52,566 nucleotides of DNA from JOPF133 sp052144935 (GTDB lineage: Bacteria; Acidobacteriota; Terriglobia; Bryobacterales; Bryobacteraceae), in the NCBI GenBank assembly GCA_052144935.1, contig JBKQPR010000203.1:1-52566 (forward strand), read 5' to 3'. Of this stretch, positions 16,120-24,813 are shown in pieces (positions within the stretch are counted from its first letter, which is position 1; each line of letters opens with the position of its first letter). The notes under the pieces are model-generated. The model was not told the origin of the DNA. It saw only the letters and a program-made list of their open reading frames with translations, and made no database searches. Made by a program: the position numbers and the translations under genes.

Positions 16120-18728
16120 GTCCCGAACAGAGCATCGCGCACTATCGGATCGTCTGCAAGCTCGGCGAGGGGGGGATGGGCGCGGTCTACCGCGCCACCG
16201 ATACCAGGCTGAATCGCGACGTCGCCATCAAGGTGCTGCCGCCGGCCTTTGCGGAAGATACCGCGCGGATGCAGCGCTTCGAGCGCGAGGCGCAATTGCT
16301 GGCGTCGCTCAATCACCCGAATATCGCGGCGATCTATGGGATCGAGCAGGGCGCCATCGTGATGGAGCTCGTCGAGGGCGAGGACCTCAAAGGGCCTGTG
16401 CCGGTGGAGACGGCGAGTCACTACGCGCGCCAGATCGCCAATGCGCTGGAAGCGGCGCACGAGAAGGGCATCATCCACCGCGACCTCAAACCGGCCAACA
16501 TCAAGGTCACCCCAGATGGAACGGTAAAGCTGCTGGACTTCGGGCTGGCCAAAGCCACTGAGAGTTCGCAGGCTGAAGGTCCCGGCGGGCGCCCCGCCAC
16601 TGATTCGCCGACGCTCTCGCTGGCCATGACGCAGACGGGGACGATCCTCGGCACCGCGGCCTATATGTCGCCGGAGCAGGCGCGCGGCAAGCCGGTCGAC
16701 AAGCGCGCCGATATCTGGGCGGTCGGCGTGGTGCTCTACGAAATGCTGACCGGCAAGATGCTGTTCGGCGGCGGCGAGACAGTGTCCGATTCGCTGGCGG
16801 CGGTTCTCACGCGCGAGCCGGATTTCAACGCGCTTCCCAAGGACACGCCGCCGCGGGTGCGCCTCCTGCTGGAGCGCTGTCTCCGCAAGGACCCGAAACA
16901 GCGGCTGCGCGATATCGGCGACGCGCGGCTCACGCTGGACGAAGCGGAACCCGGCGTGCCTGCGCCGGCGCCGGTTGTTCCCGCAACGCGCCCGCGCCTT
17001 CCCTGGATACTCGCGGCCGTCTTCGCTCTCAGCACCCTGGCGCTGGCCGCGCTCTGGCTGCGCCGTCCGGTGGAAGAGGCGCGGACGATCAAGTTCTCCG
17101 TGCTGCCCCCGGAGAAGGCCGGCTTTGTGGCCGACAGCCTTCCCGCGGTTTCGCCCGACGGCCGTCATCTGGCCTTCGCCGCGGGAAGCGAAGGCAAGAC
17201 GCAGATCTGGATCCGCGATCTGAATGCGCTGGCGGCCCGGCCCCTTCCCGGCACCGATGGCGGCTTCGACCCGTTCTGGTCGCCGGACAGCCGGTTTGTC
17301 GCGTTTTTTACCCCTGGCAAACTGAAGAAGGTGGATATCGTCGGTGGCCCGGCCCTTACGGTGTGCGGCGCCTCCAACGGCCGCGGCGGAAGCTGGAACC
17401 AGAACGGTGTGATCGTCTTTACGCCAAGCTTCGGGAATTCACTTTCCAGCGTTCCTGCGACCGGGGGCACGGCGACTCCCCTCACCACGCTGGAGGAGTC
17501 GCTCAGCGAGACCAGTCACCGCTTTCCTTGGTTCCTCCCGGACGGCCGGCACTTCCTGTTTACGGCGCGAAGCGGAGACGAGAAGAAGACGGCGATCTAC
17601 GTAGGCGATTTGGAATCCAAGGAAAGGCGCCGTCTGTTCGCGGCCGCCTCCAACGCGGTCTACACACCGCCCGGTTTTCTGCTCTTCATGCGGGAGAGGA
17701 CCGTGATGGCGCAAGCCTTCGATGCCACGGCGCTGCGGACCACGGGCGACCCCTTCCCCGTCGCCGAACAGGTGGACTATGCGCAGGCGAGTATTCAGGG
17801 CCAGTTTGCCGTATCGCAAACCGGAGTGCTGGCTTACTACTCGGGCGGCGCGGCCCTGGACTCGCAACTGACCTGGTTCGACCGCGACGGGAAGCCGCTG
17901 GGAACCGTGGGCCCGCCCGGCACCATGCAGGCTCCGGCCATTTCGCCCGATGGCGGAACGGTGGCGGTGGACCGCTTGGATGCGCAGGCGGGCACCTACG
18001 ACCTCTGGCTTCACGACCTGGCTCACTCTACGGACTCCCGCTTTACTTTCGACCCCAGCCATGACTGGTGCCCGGTCTGGTCTCCCGATGGCAGCCGCAT
18101 CCTCTTCGCCTCCAACCGTACCGGGAGGTGGGGCCTCTACCAGAAGCCCGCGACCGGCGCCGGGAAGGAAGAACTCCTGTACGAGACAGCAGGCCTGACG
18201 TTTACTACCGACTGGTCGCGTGACGGGCGTTTCGCGATTTTCCACAGCTTGGCCGCAAAGACCGGGGACGATCTCTGGGTCCTGCCTCTTTTGGGCGACC
18301 GGAAGGCATTTCCCTTTCTGCAAACCGAATTCGCGGAAATGTACGGGAAGCTTTCGCCGGACGGGCGCTGGCTGGCCTACGCGTCCGACGAAACGGGAGT
18401 CTACGAGGTGTACGTGCAGACGTTCCCGGGCAAGGAAGGCAAGTGGCAGGTTTCGGCCAAGGGCGGCACGCGTCCGGTATGGAGTCGGGACGGGAAGGAA
18501 CTCTTCTACATTGCGGAAGGTCACAAATTGATGGCGGTGGAAGTGAGGAGCGGCGTCCAGTTCGAGCACGGCGTACCCAAGGCGCTGTTTGAGGCGCGAA
18601 CGCCGACGGGCGCTTCATTCGACGTCACCCGCGACGGCAAGCGATTTCTGCTGATCAATTCTCTGGCGCAGGAAGCCAATGCGCCGATGACGGTGGTCAT
18701 CAACTGGCACGCGGGAGTGAAAAAGTAA
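16116..18728 (+). CDS. Membrane Ser/Thr kinase with C-terminal PD40 propeller
   Basis: An 870-residue intact paralogue of the split gene before it. Kinase domain: GEGGMG (18-23), Lys39, Glu58, HRD at 121-123, DFG at 141-143, SPEQARGKPVDKRADIW. A membrane helix (about 303-325, LPWILAAVFALSTLALAALW) leads to a periplasmic region with repeated PD40 signatures (AVSPDGRHLAFAAGS, FWSPDSRFVAFF, AISPDGGTVAV, VWSPDGSRILFASNRTG, KLSPDGRWLAYASDETG). Such receptors are common in Acidobacteria and probably sense an extracytoplasmic ligand through the propeller and phosphorylate cytoplasmic targets; ligand and target are unknown. GTG start overlaps the previous stop and its own TAATG junction overlaps the next, truncated, kinase gene, so the array is one transcription unit. 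Confidence 0.9.
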   Translation: MSPEQSIAHYRIVCKLGEGGMGAVYRATDTRLNRDVAIKVLPPAFAEDTARMQRFEREAQLLASLNHPNIAAIYGIEQGAIVMELVEGEDLKGPVPVETASHYARQIANALEAAHEKGIIHRDLKPANIKVTPDGTVKLLDFGLAKATESSQAEGPGGRPATDSPTLSLAMTQTGTILGTAAYMSPEQARGKPVDKRADIWAVGVVLYEMLTGKMLFGGGETVSDSLAAVLTREPDFNALPKDTPPRVRLLLERCLRKDPKQRLRDIGDARLTLDEAEPGVPAPAPVVPATRPRLPWILAAVFALSTLALAALWLRRPVEEARTIKFSVLPPEKAGFVADSLPAVSPDGRHLAFAAGSEGKTQIWIRDLNALAARPLPGTDGGFDPFWSPDSRFVAFFTPGKLKKVDIVGGPALTVCGASNGRGGSWNQNGVIVFTPSFGNSLSSVPATGGTATPLTTLEESLSETSHRFPWFLPDGRHFLFTARSGDEKKTAIYVGDLESKERRRLFAAASNAVYTPPGFLLFMRERTVMAQAFDATALRTTGDPFPVAEQVDYAQASIQGQFAVSQTGVLAYYSGGAALDSQLTWFDRDGKPLGTVGPPGTMQAPAISPDGGTVAVDRLDAQAGTYDLWLHDLAHSTDSRFTFDPSHDWCPVWSPDGSRILFASNRTGRWGLYQKPATGAGKEELLYETAGLTFTTDWSRDGRFAIFHSLAAKTGDDLWVLPLLGDRKAFPFLQTEFAEMYGKLSPDGRWLAYASDETGVYEVYVQTFPGKEGKWQVSAKGGTRPVWSRDGKELFYIAEGHKLMAVEVRSGVQFEHGVPKALFEARTPTGASFDVTRDGKRFLLINSLAQEANAPMTVVINWHAGVKK

Positions 18729-19033
18729 TGCCACTCTTACCAGGCGACAAGCTCGGGCGCTACCAGATCGTCGCGCCGCTCGGCGCAGGCGGGATGGGCG
18801 AGGTGTACCGCGCTCGTGACAGCAAACTGAATCGCGACTTCGCCATCAAAGTGCTGCCCGCCGCCTTCGCCAACGATGTGCAGTATATGGCGCGCTTCGA
18901 GCGCGAAGCGCAGGTGCTGGCGGCGTTGAATCACCGCATCCGGCGCCGGCGAGCCCGGCTGAAGCCGTCCTCAGAGGGCGCTCGCCTGGCAAGGCCGACG
19001 GCGCTGCGGGTGTGCCGCACGGTGCCGCTGTAA
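18728..19033 (+). pseudogene. Truncated N-terminal fragment of a third kinase gene
   Basis: The first 67 residues (MPLLPGDKLGRYQIV, GAGGMGEVYRARDSKLNRD, FEREAQVLAALNH) match the start of the kinase at 13400 almost residue for residue. After ALNH the expected PNIA..YGIEQG is replaced by arginine-rich sequence and a stop, so the catalytic loop is absent and no kinase can be made. It mirrors the C-terminal stump at 13101-13268 on the other side of the array. Bases 19034-19143 hold only the ribosome site for the next gene. Confidence 0.85.
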
Positions 19034-19143
19034 GCGCTGCGGAACGAGTAGCGGGCGACACCTCGGGCCTGAGAATGGGACCACCTCCCGCACTCCCCCC
19101 GTGATCCTGGCATACTGGAAGAGGTCACCGATGAGGAGCTGTC

Positions 19144-19383
19144 ATGACGGTCAACGCACATTTCGATGGCAAGGCTATCATCCCCGATGAGCCACTCGAT
19201 CTACCGCCGAATCAAGCCCTGATCGTGCAGATCGAGCGTGTGGGAAGCCGCGAGACAGAGGGGGTCTCCGCTTTAGCCTGGCTTGCTGCCAACGCGGTTG
19301 AGAGTGACGAGTTGCCCGCGGATCTAGCCGATCGGCACGACCATTATCTTTACGGCTCTCCCATAGAGGACAAGCGGCGGTAG
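19144..19383 (+). CDS. Antitoxin of a PIN-domain toxin pair
   Basis: A 79-residue protein (MTVNAHFDGKAIIPDEPLDL) with a beta-rich N terminus like AbrB/DUF104-type antitoxins and an acidic tail. Start: ATG preceded by GAGGAGCTGTC. Its stop overlaps by one base the GTG of the PIN gene (TAGTG), the usual organisation of vapBC-like modules. It should bind and inhibit the nuclease and repress the operon. The exact antitoxin family was not recognised, so the call rests mainly on context. Confidence 0.72.
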   Translation: MTVNAHFDGKAIIPDEPLDLPPNQALIVQIERVGSRETEGVSALAWLAANAVESDELPADLADRHDHYLYGSPIEDKRR

Positions 19384-19808
19384 TGGCAGCCTACTTCGCC
19401 GACACTTCGTTTTGGATGGCGCTCTCGCGCAGGAGGGATCAATATCATCCGCACGCGGCCGCATGGAACCAGTTCGTGATCCGGACCGGCAGTATGATCG
19501 TGACGACCGAGGCCGTTCTTTGGGAATGGCTGAACGCCTTCTCCGACCCGAGCACTCGTAGCGTTGCATCCGAGGGCTACCGCCGGGCCCATGCGGACGC
19601 GCGCATCGAGGTGGTGCCATTCCAACCCGAACTGGTCGACTCGGCCGTGCAACTTTACCGGGCCAGGCCCGACAAGAGTTGGAGCCTCACCGATTGCCTG
19701 TCCTTTTTGGTTATGGAACGGCGCCAACTAACCCAGGCGCTAACCACGGATCGTCACTTTGAGCAGGCGGGGCTGAAAGCGATGATGTTCCAGCAGCCGG
19801 CGCCCTGA
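19383..19808 (+). CDS. PIN-domain ribonuclease toxin (VapC-like)
   Basis: A 141-residue PIN-fold nuclease. The acidic metal-binding residues are present: Asp7 in YFADTSFWMAL, Glu43 in VTTEAVLWEW, Asp104 in SLTDCLSFLVM and Asp123 in ALTTDRHFEQAG. Family members cleave RNA, often tRNA anticodon loops or rRNA, and are kept silent by the antitoxin encoded just upstream. Length and motif spacing are normal, the frame is undamaged, so the pair could be functional. Confidence 0.88.
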   Translation: MAAYFADTSFWMALSRRRDQYHPHAAAWNQFVIRTGSMIVTTEAVLWEWLNAFSDPSTRSVASEGYRRAHADARIEVVPFQPELVDSAVQLYRARPDKSWSLTDCLSFLVMERRQLTQALTTDRHFEQAGLKAMMFQQPAP

Positions 19809-19858
19809 GGCTTGAGCGGGGTTTGTGTGAGGGGGCCCTGTCCGCCACGGGCGGCGGG

Positions 19859-19884
19859 TTGGCAGGCCAAAGGGCCTGCCCCAC
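19859..19884. repeat. REP-like hairpin GGCAGGCC/GGCCTGCC
   Basis: TTGGCAGGCCAAAGGGCCTG followed by CCCCAC; same family as 13324-13348 and 42066-42103. It stands between the PIN toxin gene and the ATP-grasp operon and could also act as a transcription stop. Confidence 0.55.
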
Positions 19885-19975
19885 ATCAATAAAGCGAATC
19901 GCGCTCATAAATACTTTCGTCTTCTCCCCTGCCCCCGCGGTTGCACAAACTGGTATAGTTTCGGCGGAGGACGCA

Positions 19976-21439
19976 TTGAGGTTCGCCTCATACAATACCG
20001 AGGGATTTTACGACGAGATGTTCGAGGCCGGCGGCCAGCCGCGTCCCCACGCGCAGTTTCTGCTGGAGACCATCGAATCGCTGTCGGAGGGCCAGCTTCT
20101 GCGCTACAAAACCGCCGCCGACCAGGTGCTGCTGCAGATGGGTATCACCTTCAACGTGTATGGCGATTCGGCGGGCGCCGAGCGCATTTTCCCTTTCGAC
20201 CTGGTGCCGCGAATCGTGCCGGCGGACGAGTGGGACCGCATCGAGCGCGGTCTGCGGCAGCGCATCCACGCCCTCAACCTGTTCATCGACGATATCTATC
20301 ACGGCCAGAAGATCCTCAAGGACGGCGCCATTCCGCGCGAGGTGATCGAATCGGCCGTCTCCTACCGGCCGCAGTGCCACGGCCTCAATCCGCCGCGCGG
20401 GGTGTGGTGCCACATCACCGGCACCGACCTGGTGCGCGACCGGGATGGCTGCTACTACGTGCTGGAAGACAATCTGCGGGTGCCTTCCGGGGTGTCGTAC
20501 GTGCTGGAAAACCGCGAGGTGCTGAAACGCATCTTCCCGAAAGTGTTTGAAGGGCTGCCGGTGCGGCCGGTGAACGAGTACACCAGCAAGCTGCTGGAGA
20601 TGCTGGAATCGATCGCGCCGGAGCGGTCGGCGGGCGGCACCGTGGTGCTGCTGACGGCCGGCATCTACAACTCGGCCTATTTCGAGCACAGCTTTCTGGC
20701 CCAGCAGATGGGCGTGCAGCTTGTAGAGGGGCGCGACCTGGAGGTCTCCCGCAAAAATGTCTACATGCGGACCACCAAGGGCCTGGAGCGCGTGGACGTG
20801 ATCTACCGCCGCATCGACGACGATTTTCTCGACCCGGAGGCCTTCCGCGCCGATTCGATGCTGGGCGTGCGGGGATTGCTGGACGCGTATCGCGAGGGAC
20901 GCGTGGCCCTGGCTAACGCCCCCGGCAACGGGGTGGCCGACGATAAGGTAATCTATGCCTATGTGCCGGACATGATCCGCTACTACGAAGGCGAGGATGC
21001 GATTTTGCCGAACGTTCCCACCTATCTGTGCTGGAGGGACGACGACCGGCGGTACGTGGTGGAACACCTGACCGAGCTGGTGGTGAAATCGGCCAACGAA
21101 TCGGGTGGATACGGAATGCTGGTGGGACCGCATTCGACGGCCGCCGAGCGGGAGGAATTCGCGGCCAGGGTACAGGCGAATCCGCGCAACTATATCGCCC
21201 AGCCCACGCTGGCGCTGTCGCGCGTGCCCACCATCGTGGGCGACCGGTTCGAGGGCCGCCACGTGGATCTGCGGCCGTACGTGCTATACGGCAAGGACAT
21301 CTACGTGCTGCCGGGCGGGCTGACCAGGGTGGCCATGCGCAAGGGATCGCTGGTGGTGAACTCCTCGCAGGGCGGCGGCAGCAAAGACACCTGGGTGCTG
21401 GCCGCGCAGCCGCAGCCGGAGGGAGGGGAGCAGCAGTGA
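19976..21439 (+). CDS. Circularly permuted ATP-grasp ligase (COG2308 type)
   Basis: The TTG at 19976 is chosen because GGAGG lies 6 bases before it and because the family begins with an F-x-SYNT-x-x-FYDEMF segment, here at residues 3-15; this gives 487 residues. Recognisable family stretches are FYDEMFEAGGQPRPHAQ, FDLVPRIVPADEWDRIERGL, LNLFIDDIYHGQKIL, DGCYYVLEDNLRVPSGVSY and VVKSANESGGYGMLVGP. ATP-grasp enzymes form amide or peptide bonds through an acyl phosphate. In the conserved operon with alpha-E, Anbu and transglutaminase genes it is predicted to make or attach a peptide tag; the substrate is unknown. It is the first of four genes packed with overlaps or gaps of at most 13 bases. Confidence 0.92.
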   Translation: MRFASYNTEGFYDEMFEAGGQPRPHAQFLLETIESLSEGQLLRYKTAADQVLLQMGITFNVYGDSAGAERIFPFDLVPRIVPADEWDRIERGLRQRIHALNLFIDDIYHGQKILKDGAIPREVIESAVSYRPQCHGLNPPRGVWCHITGTDLVRDRDGCYYVLEDNLRVPSGVSYVLENREVLKRIFPKVFEGLPVRPVNEYTSKLLEMLESIAPERSAGGTVVLLTAGIYNSAYFEHSFLAQQMGVQLVEGRDLEVSRKNVYMRTTKGLERVDVIYRRIDDDFLDPEAFRADSMLGVRGLLDAYREGRVALANAPGNGVADDKVIYAYVPDMIRYYEGEDAILPNVPTYLCWRDDDRRYVVEHLTELVVKSANESGGYGMLVGPHSTAAEREEFAARVQANPRNYIAQPTLALSRVPTIVGDRFEGRHVDLRPYVLYGKDIYVLPGGLTRVAMRKGSLVVNSSQGGGSKDTWVLAAQPQPEGGEQQ

Positions 21440-22422
21440 CGACGACACAGGCCAAGCCGTTGCTGAGCCGCGTGGCCGACTCGGTGTATTGGATGTCGCG
21501 CTACATCGAGCGCGCCGAAAACGTGGCCCGCTTCATGGACGTGAATCTGCACCTGGCCCTGGACGCCGCGCCCGGCTACGGAAACCAGTGGCAGCCGATT
21601 GTGGACACCAGCGGCGACCGCGCGGGCTTTTTGGAGCGTTACGGCGAGGCCAGCCGCGAGAACGTGATCGAGTTTCTGGCCTTCGACGAGCGCAATCCGA
21701 ATTCGATCTGCTCGTGCGTGCGGGCGGCGCGGGAAAACGCGCGCTCCGTCCGCGAGACCATTTCCTCGGAGATGTGGGAGCAGGCCAACAGCCTGTACCT
21801 GCTGCTGACCGGGGCCGGCAAGCACGTTTCGCCCGACGGGCTGCCCAATTTTTTTCGCAGCGTGCGGATGGGCTGCCACCTGTTCGAGGGCATCAGCGCG
21901 GCCACCATGAGCCACAACGAAGCCTGGCACTTCAGCCGCCTGGCGCGCAGCCTGGAGAGGGCCGATAAGACCACCCGCATCCTGGACGTGAAGTACTACG
22001 TGCTGCTGCCGTCGGTGAGCGACGTAGGCACGCCGTACGACGATATCCAGTGGGCGGCGGTGCTGAAATCGGTGAGCGGATTCGAAATGTACCGCAAGCG
22101 CCACGGCCGCATTCTGCCCGACACCATCGTCGATTTTCTGCTGCTGGACAGCGAATTCCCGCGCGCCGTGCGGTATTCGATCGGACGCGCCGATGAATCT
22201 CTGCATGCCGTCACAGGGGCGCCGCTGGGGACGTTCTCGTGCGGCTCGGAGCAGCGGCTCGGGCAGTTGCGCTCGGAGCTGGATTTCGCCGACGTCCACT
22301 CCATCCTGCGGGAGGGGTTGCACGAATTTCTCGACGGGCTGCAGACAAAAATGAATACAATTGGTGAATGCGTGCTCGGAGACTTCTTCGTCCATGCCCC
22401 GGCGGTGGGCGCGGCGGGGTGA
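21436..22422 (+). CDS. Alpha-E domain protein (COG2307 type)
   Basis: A 328-residue, mostly alpha-helical protein starting at GTG inside the GTGA overlap with the ATP-grasp gene. The signature LLSRVADSVYWMSRYIERAENVARFMDV at the N terminus and FSRLARSLERADKTTRILDV in the middle are the duplicated alpha-E motif (WMxRYxERAEN). The repeat may bind metal or act as a helper domain of the permuted ATP-grasp protein, with which it is often fused in other bacteria. No enzyme activity has been proved in what I know of the family. Full length, frame intact. Confidence 0.92.
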   Translation: MTTTQAKPLLSRVADSVYWMSRYIERAENVARFMDVNLHLALDAAPGYGNQWQPIVDTSGDRAGFLERYGEASRENVIEFLAFDERNPNSICSCVRAARENARSVRETISSEMWEQANSLYLLLTGAGKHVSPDGLPNFFRSVRMGCHLFEGISAATMSHNEAWHFSRLARSLERADKTTRILDVKYYVLLPSVSDVGTPYDDIQWAAVLKSVSGFEMYRKRHGRILPDTIVDFLLLDSEFPRAVRYSIGRADESLHAVTGAPLGTFSCGSEQRLGQLRSELDFADVHSILREGLHEFLDGLQTKMNTIGECVLGDFFVHAPAVGAAG

Positions 22423-22435
22423 CGGTGCGGCCATC

Positions 22436-23179
22436 ATGACATTCTGCCTGGGGATCACGGTGGAGGAGGGCCTGGTCGGCATCGCGGATACGCGCGTGCT
22501 GTCGGGCAACGAATGCATAGTGGCCAAGAAGACCGCCACGTACCAGGGTCCCGGGTTCTCGTTCTTCGTGATGAACTCGGGGTTGCGGTCGCTGCGCGAC
22601 AAGATTCTGCTGTTTTTCGAGGACGCCTTCGCCCGCGACACGCAGGCTCGCGACCGGCTTTTCAAGGTGGTCAACCTCTACGCGCAGCAGGTGCGGCGGG
22701 TGGCGCAGGAGGATGCCGCGGCGCTGCAGCAGGCGGATCTGTCGTTCAACGCCTTTTCCCTGGTTGGCGGACAGATGGCGAGCGACTCGGTACACCGCCT
22801 GTTCCTGGTTTATCCGGAGGGCAACTGGGTAGAGGTGGGGCCCGACACGCCCTACCAGATCATCGGGGCGACGGGCTTCGGGAAACCGATCCTGGAGCGC
22901 TCGCTGACCCGCGCCGACTCCATGCTGTACGCCTTCAAGGTGGGGATTCTGGCGTTCGACGCCACGCGGCTGTGCGCCGCCGACGTGGATTTTCCCATGG
23001 ATGTGCTGCTCTATGCGCGCGGCAGTTACGAGCTGGTGGAGCACCGCTTTGAGCGCGACGATCTGCGCGAGATCTCGAACTGGTGGCAGGAGCGCATGCG
23101 GCGCAGCGTGGAAGATCTGCCGTCGGAGTGGGTCGAAAACGCCTTCTCGCGCCTCACCCGGCAGGCGGCGGCGCTGTAA
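22436..23179 (+). CDS. Anbu, proteasome-like peptidase
   Basis: The ATG at 22436 gives 247 residues and places Thr2 right after the initiator Met (MTFCLGITVEEGLVGIADTR); removal of Met would expose the N-terminal threonine nucleophile used by proteasome beta-subunits. Counting Thr as 1, Asp17 and a lysine near 31 match the other active-site positions. The body resembles HslV-related Anbu (COG3484). Open sequence upstream of this ATG overlaps the alpha-E gene and is not the true start. Anbu forms ring or helical assemblies and is thought to degrade or mature a product of the neighbouring ligase genes; no partner ATPase is present here, as is usual for Anbu. Confidence 0.9.
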   Translation: MTFCLGITVEEGLVGIADTRVLSGNECIVAKKTATYQGPGFSFFVMNSGLRSLRDKILLFFEDAFARDTQARDRLFKVVNLYAQQVRRVAQEDAAALQQADLSFNAFSLVGGQMASDSVHRLFLVYPEGNWVEVGPDTPYQIIGATGFGKPILERSLTRADSMLYAFKVGILAFDATRLCAADVDFPMDVLLYARGSYELVEHRFERDDLREISNWWQERMRRSVEDLPSEWVENAFSRLTRQAAAL

Positions 23180-23186
23180 CTTGCCG

Positions 23187-24032
23187 ATGCGCATCGCGGT
23201 CACGCACTTGACTAGTTTCCGCTACGATGCGCCGGTGTATTTAGCGCCGCACATGATCCGCCTGCAGCCGCGCGAAGACGGCTCGCAGCGGTTGCTGCAA
23301 CAGCAGTTGAGCATTTCGCCCACCCCCGCCGGCCGGGCGCAGCAACTGGATGCGGACGGCAACGTGGCGTTGCAGGTCTGGTTCGACGGCCCAACCACCG
23401 GGCTGTCGGTCGAGAGCTCCTTCTCGGTGGAAACGCTGCGGGAGAATCCTTTCGACTTCCTGCTGCCTTCCGCCGCGCAACTGGAGTTGCCCATGAAATA
23501 TCCGGAGACGCTGGCGCGGGCGCTGGCGCACTATGCCAACGGATCCCGAGTGGATGACGCGGTGCGGGCGTATGCCGAAGCACGGTCCGCCGAGGCCGGG
23601 CGGCAGGCCATGCCTTTCCTGATGAACCTGACCGAAACACTGTGCCGGGACTGGAAGCACGTGCTGCGTCCGGAAGGCGCCACTTATGCCCCGGCGGTCA
23701 CGCTCGAACTCGGGGAGGGATCCTGCCGCGACCTGGCGGCGCTATTCTCGGAGGCCTGTTGGGCGGTGGGGATCGCGGCCCGTTTCGTGAGCGGTTACGA
23801 ACGCGCGGCGGCCGTGGAGGAGCACGCCTACATGCACGCCTGGGCGGAGGTCTATATTCCCGGCGGCGGCTGGCGGGCCTACGATCCCGCGCGCGGAGTG
23901 GCGGTCTCCACCACGCACGTGGCGGTGGCCGCGGCGGCCCATCCGGAGATGGCGGCGCCGATCTCGGGGGTGTACAGCGGCAAGGCGCGGGCCCACATGC
24001 AGGTGGCCATTTCCATGCAAGTGGCGGAGTGA
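23187..24032 (+). CDS. Transglutaminase-like cysteine protease
   Basis: A 281-residue protein with an N-terminal beta domain (RIAVTHLTSFRYDAPVYLAP, typical of the family) and a transglutaminase core. The catalytic triad is Cys180 in GEGSCRDLAALF, His217 in YMHAWAEVYIP and Asp233 in RAYDPARG. Start: ATG 23187, seven bases after the Anbu stop. The protein has no signal peptide and is likely cytoplasmic. In this operon it is thought to hydrolyse or form isopeptide bonds on the target made by the ATP-grasp ligase. The last 130 bases of this gene are repeated, in decayed form, at 24701-24800. Confidence 0.92.
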   Translation: MRIAVTHLTSFRYDAPVYLAPHMIRLQPREDGSQRLLQQQLSISPTPAGRAQQLDADGNVALQVWFDGPTTGLSVESSFSVETLRENPFDFLLPSAAQLELPMKYPETLARALAHYANGSRVDDAVRAYAEARSAEAGRQAMPFLMNLTETLCRDWKHVLRPEGATYAPAVTLELGEGSCRDLAALFSEACWAVGIAARFVSGYERAAAVEEHAYMHAWAEVYIPGGGWRAYDPARGVAVSTTHVAVAAAAHPEMAAPISGVYSGKARAHMQVAISMQVAE

Positions 24033-24063
24033 GGCCGGGACTACCGCTGATCGGGATGCGGCC

Positions 24064-24490
24064 TCAGAAGTTCCACTTATGCGTAAGGGTGAGGCACAGT
24101 CTTCTGTTCTTGGAGTCGAAGACGATGTCCGTCGCGGTTTCCATTTCTTGGCTGATAGGAATCCCCTTCTCTTTGACAATGGTCTTCAGCCAGTTCGGAA
24201 GTTTCGCGACTTCGTTCTGATTGGCCTGCGGGTTTATCGTGATCCGCGTCAGGTTGACCGTGAGGTTCGAGGAAGCGTTCAGTACCTTCTTGCGGATGTC
24301 TTCACGCTTCTTCTTGAGATCCTTGAGCTTCTTTTTGTCAGCGTCGCTGGGTTGGTTATTCCTTTTCCAGCTTGTCGATCTCGTCGTCGATCGGCCCAAG
24401 CTCCTTGGCGATATCGGACAGTGCCTTGTTCCAGCGGGTGAGTACGTTGGTAACCGCCTTCTTATAGTTTTCGACGTGGATGTCGCCCAT
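24064..24490 (-). pseudogene. Frameshifted small coiled-coil protein gene
   Basis: ATG at 24490 follows a strong GGAGGAAAAT site. The frame encodes GDIHVENYKKAVTNVLTRW ... DDEIDKLEKE and stops at 24356. The next reading frame continues without loss of sense: QPSDADKKKLKDLKKKREDI, LTRITINPQANQNEVAKLP, ending LCLTLTHKWNF at 24064. Removing one G from the GG at 24361-24362 joins both halves into about 142 residues with a lysine-rich coiled coil in the middle. I do not recognise the family. It stands on the minus strand between two copies of the transglutaminase gene end and has no operon partner. Confidence 0.6.
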
Positions 24491-24700
24491 ATTTTCCTCC
24501 GATTTGGCTTGATCCCAGCGCGTTCGGCGGGGCCCTTCGGCAGCGCTTCCATACTCTATACCACAATGCCGGGGATCGGCCAACGGGTTTGTGGGCGTCC
24601 ATCAAACAGTGGGTACCAACGTCTTCGCGGAGGGTACCAGACGGCGCAATAGTCCGCCCGGAGCTGATCAGGTTCGTCCGCCGGCGAAATGCTTTGAGAG

Positions 24701-24800
24701 CACCACGCACGTGGCGGTGGCCGCGGCGTCCCATCCGGAGATGGCGAGGGCCACATGCAGGTGACGATTTCCCTGCAAGTGGCGGAGTGAGGGCGGGACG
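24701..24800. repeat. Decayed second copy of the transglutaminase gene 3' end
   Basis: CACCACGCACGTGGCGGTGG onward matches 23910-24041, up to and past the GTGGCGGAGTGAGG that contains the original stop. The copy lacks about 34 bases in the middle and is out of frame, so it encodes nothing. It forms a direct repeat around a 660-base block holding the coiled-coil gene. Confidence 0.7.
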
Positions 24801-24813
24801 GCGCCGGGGATGG

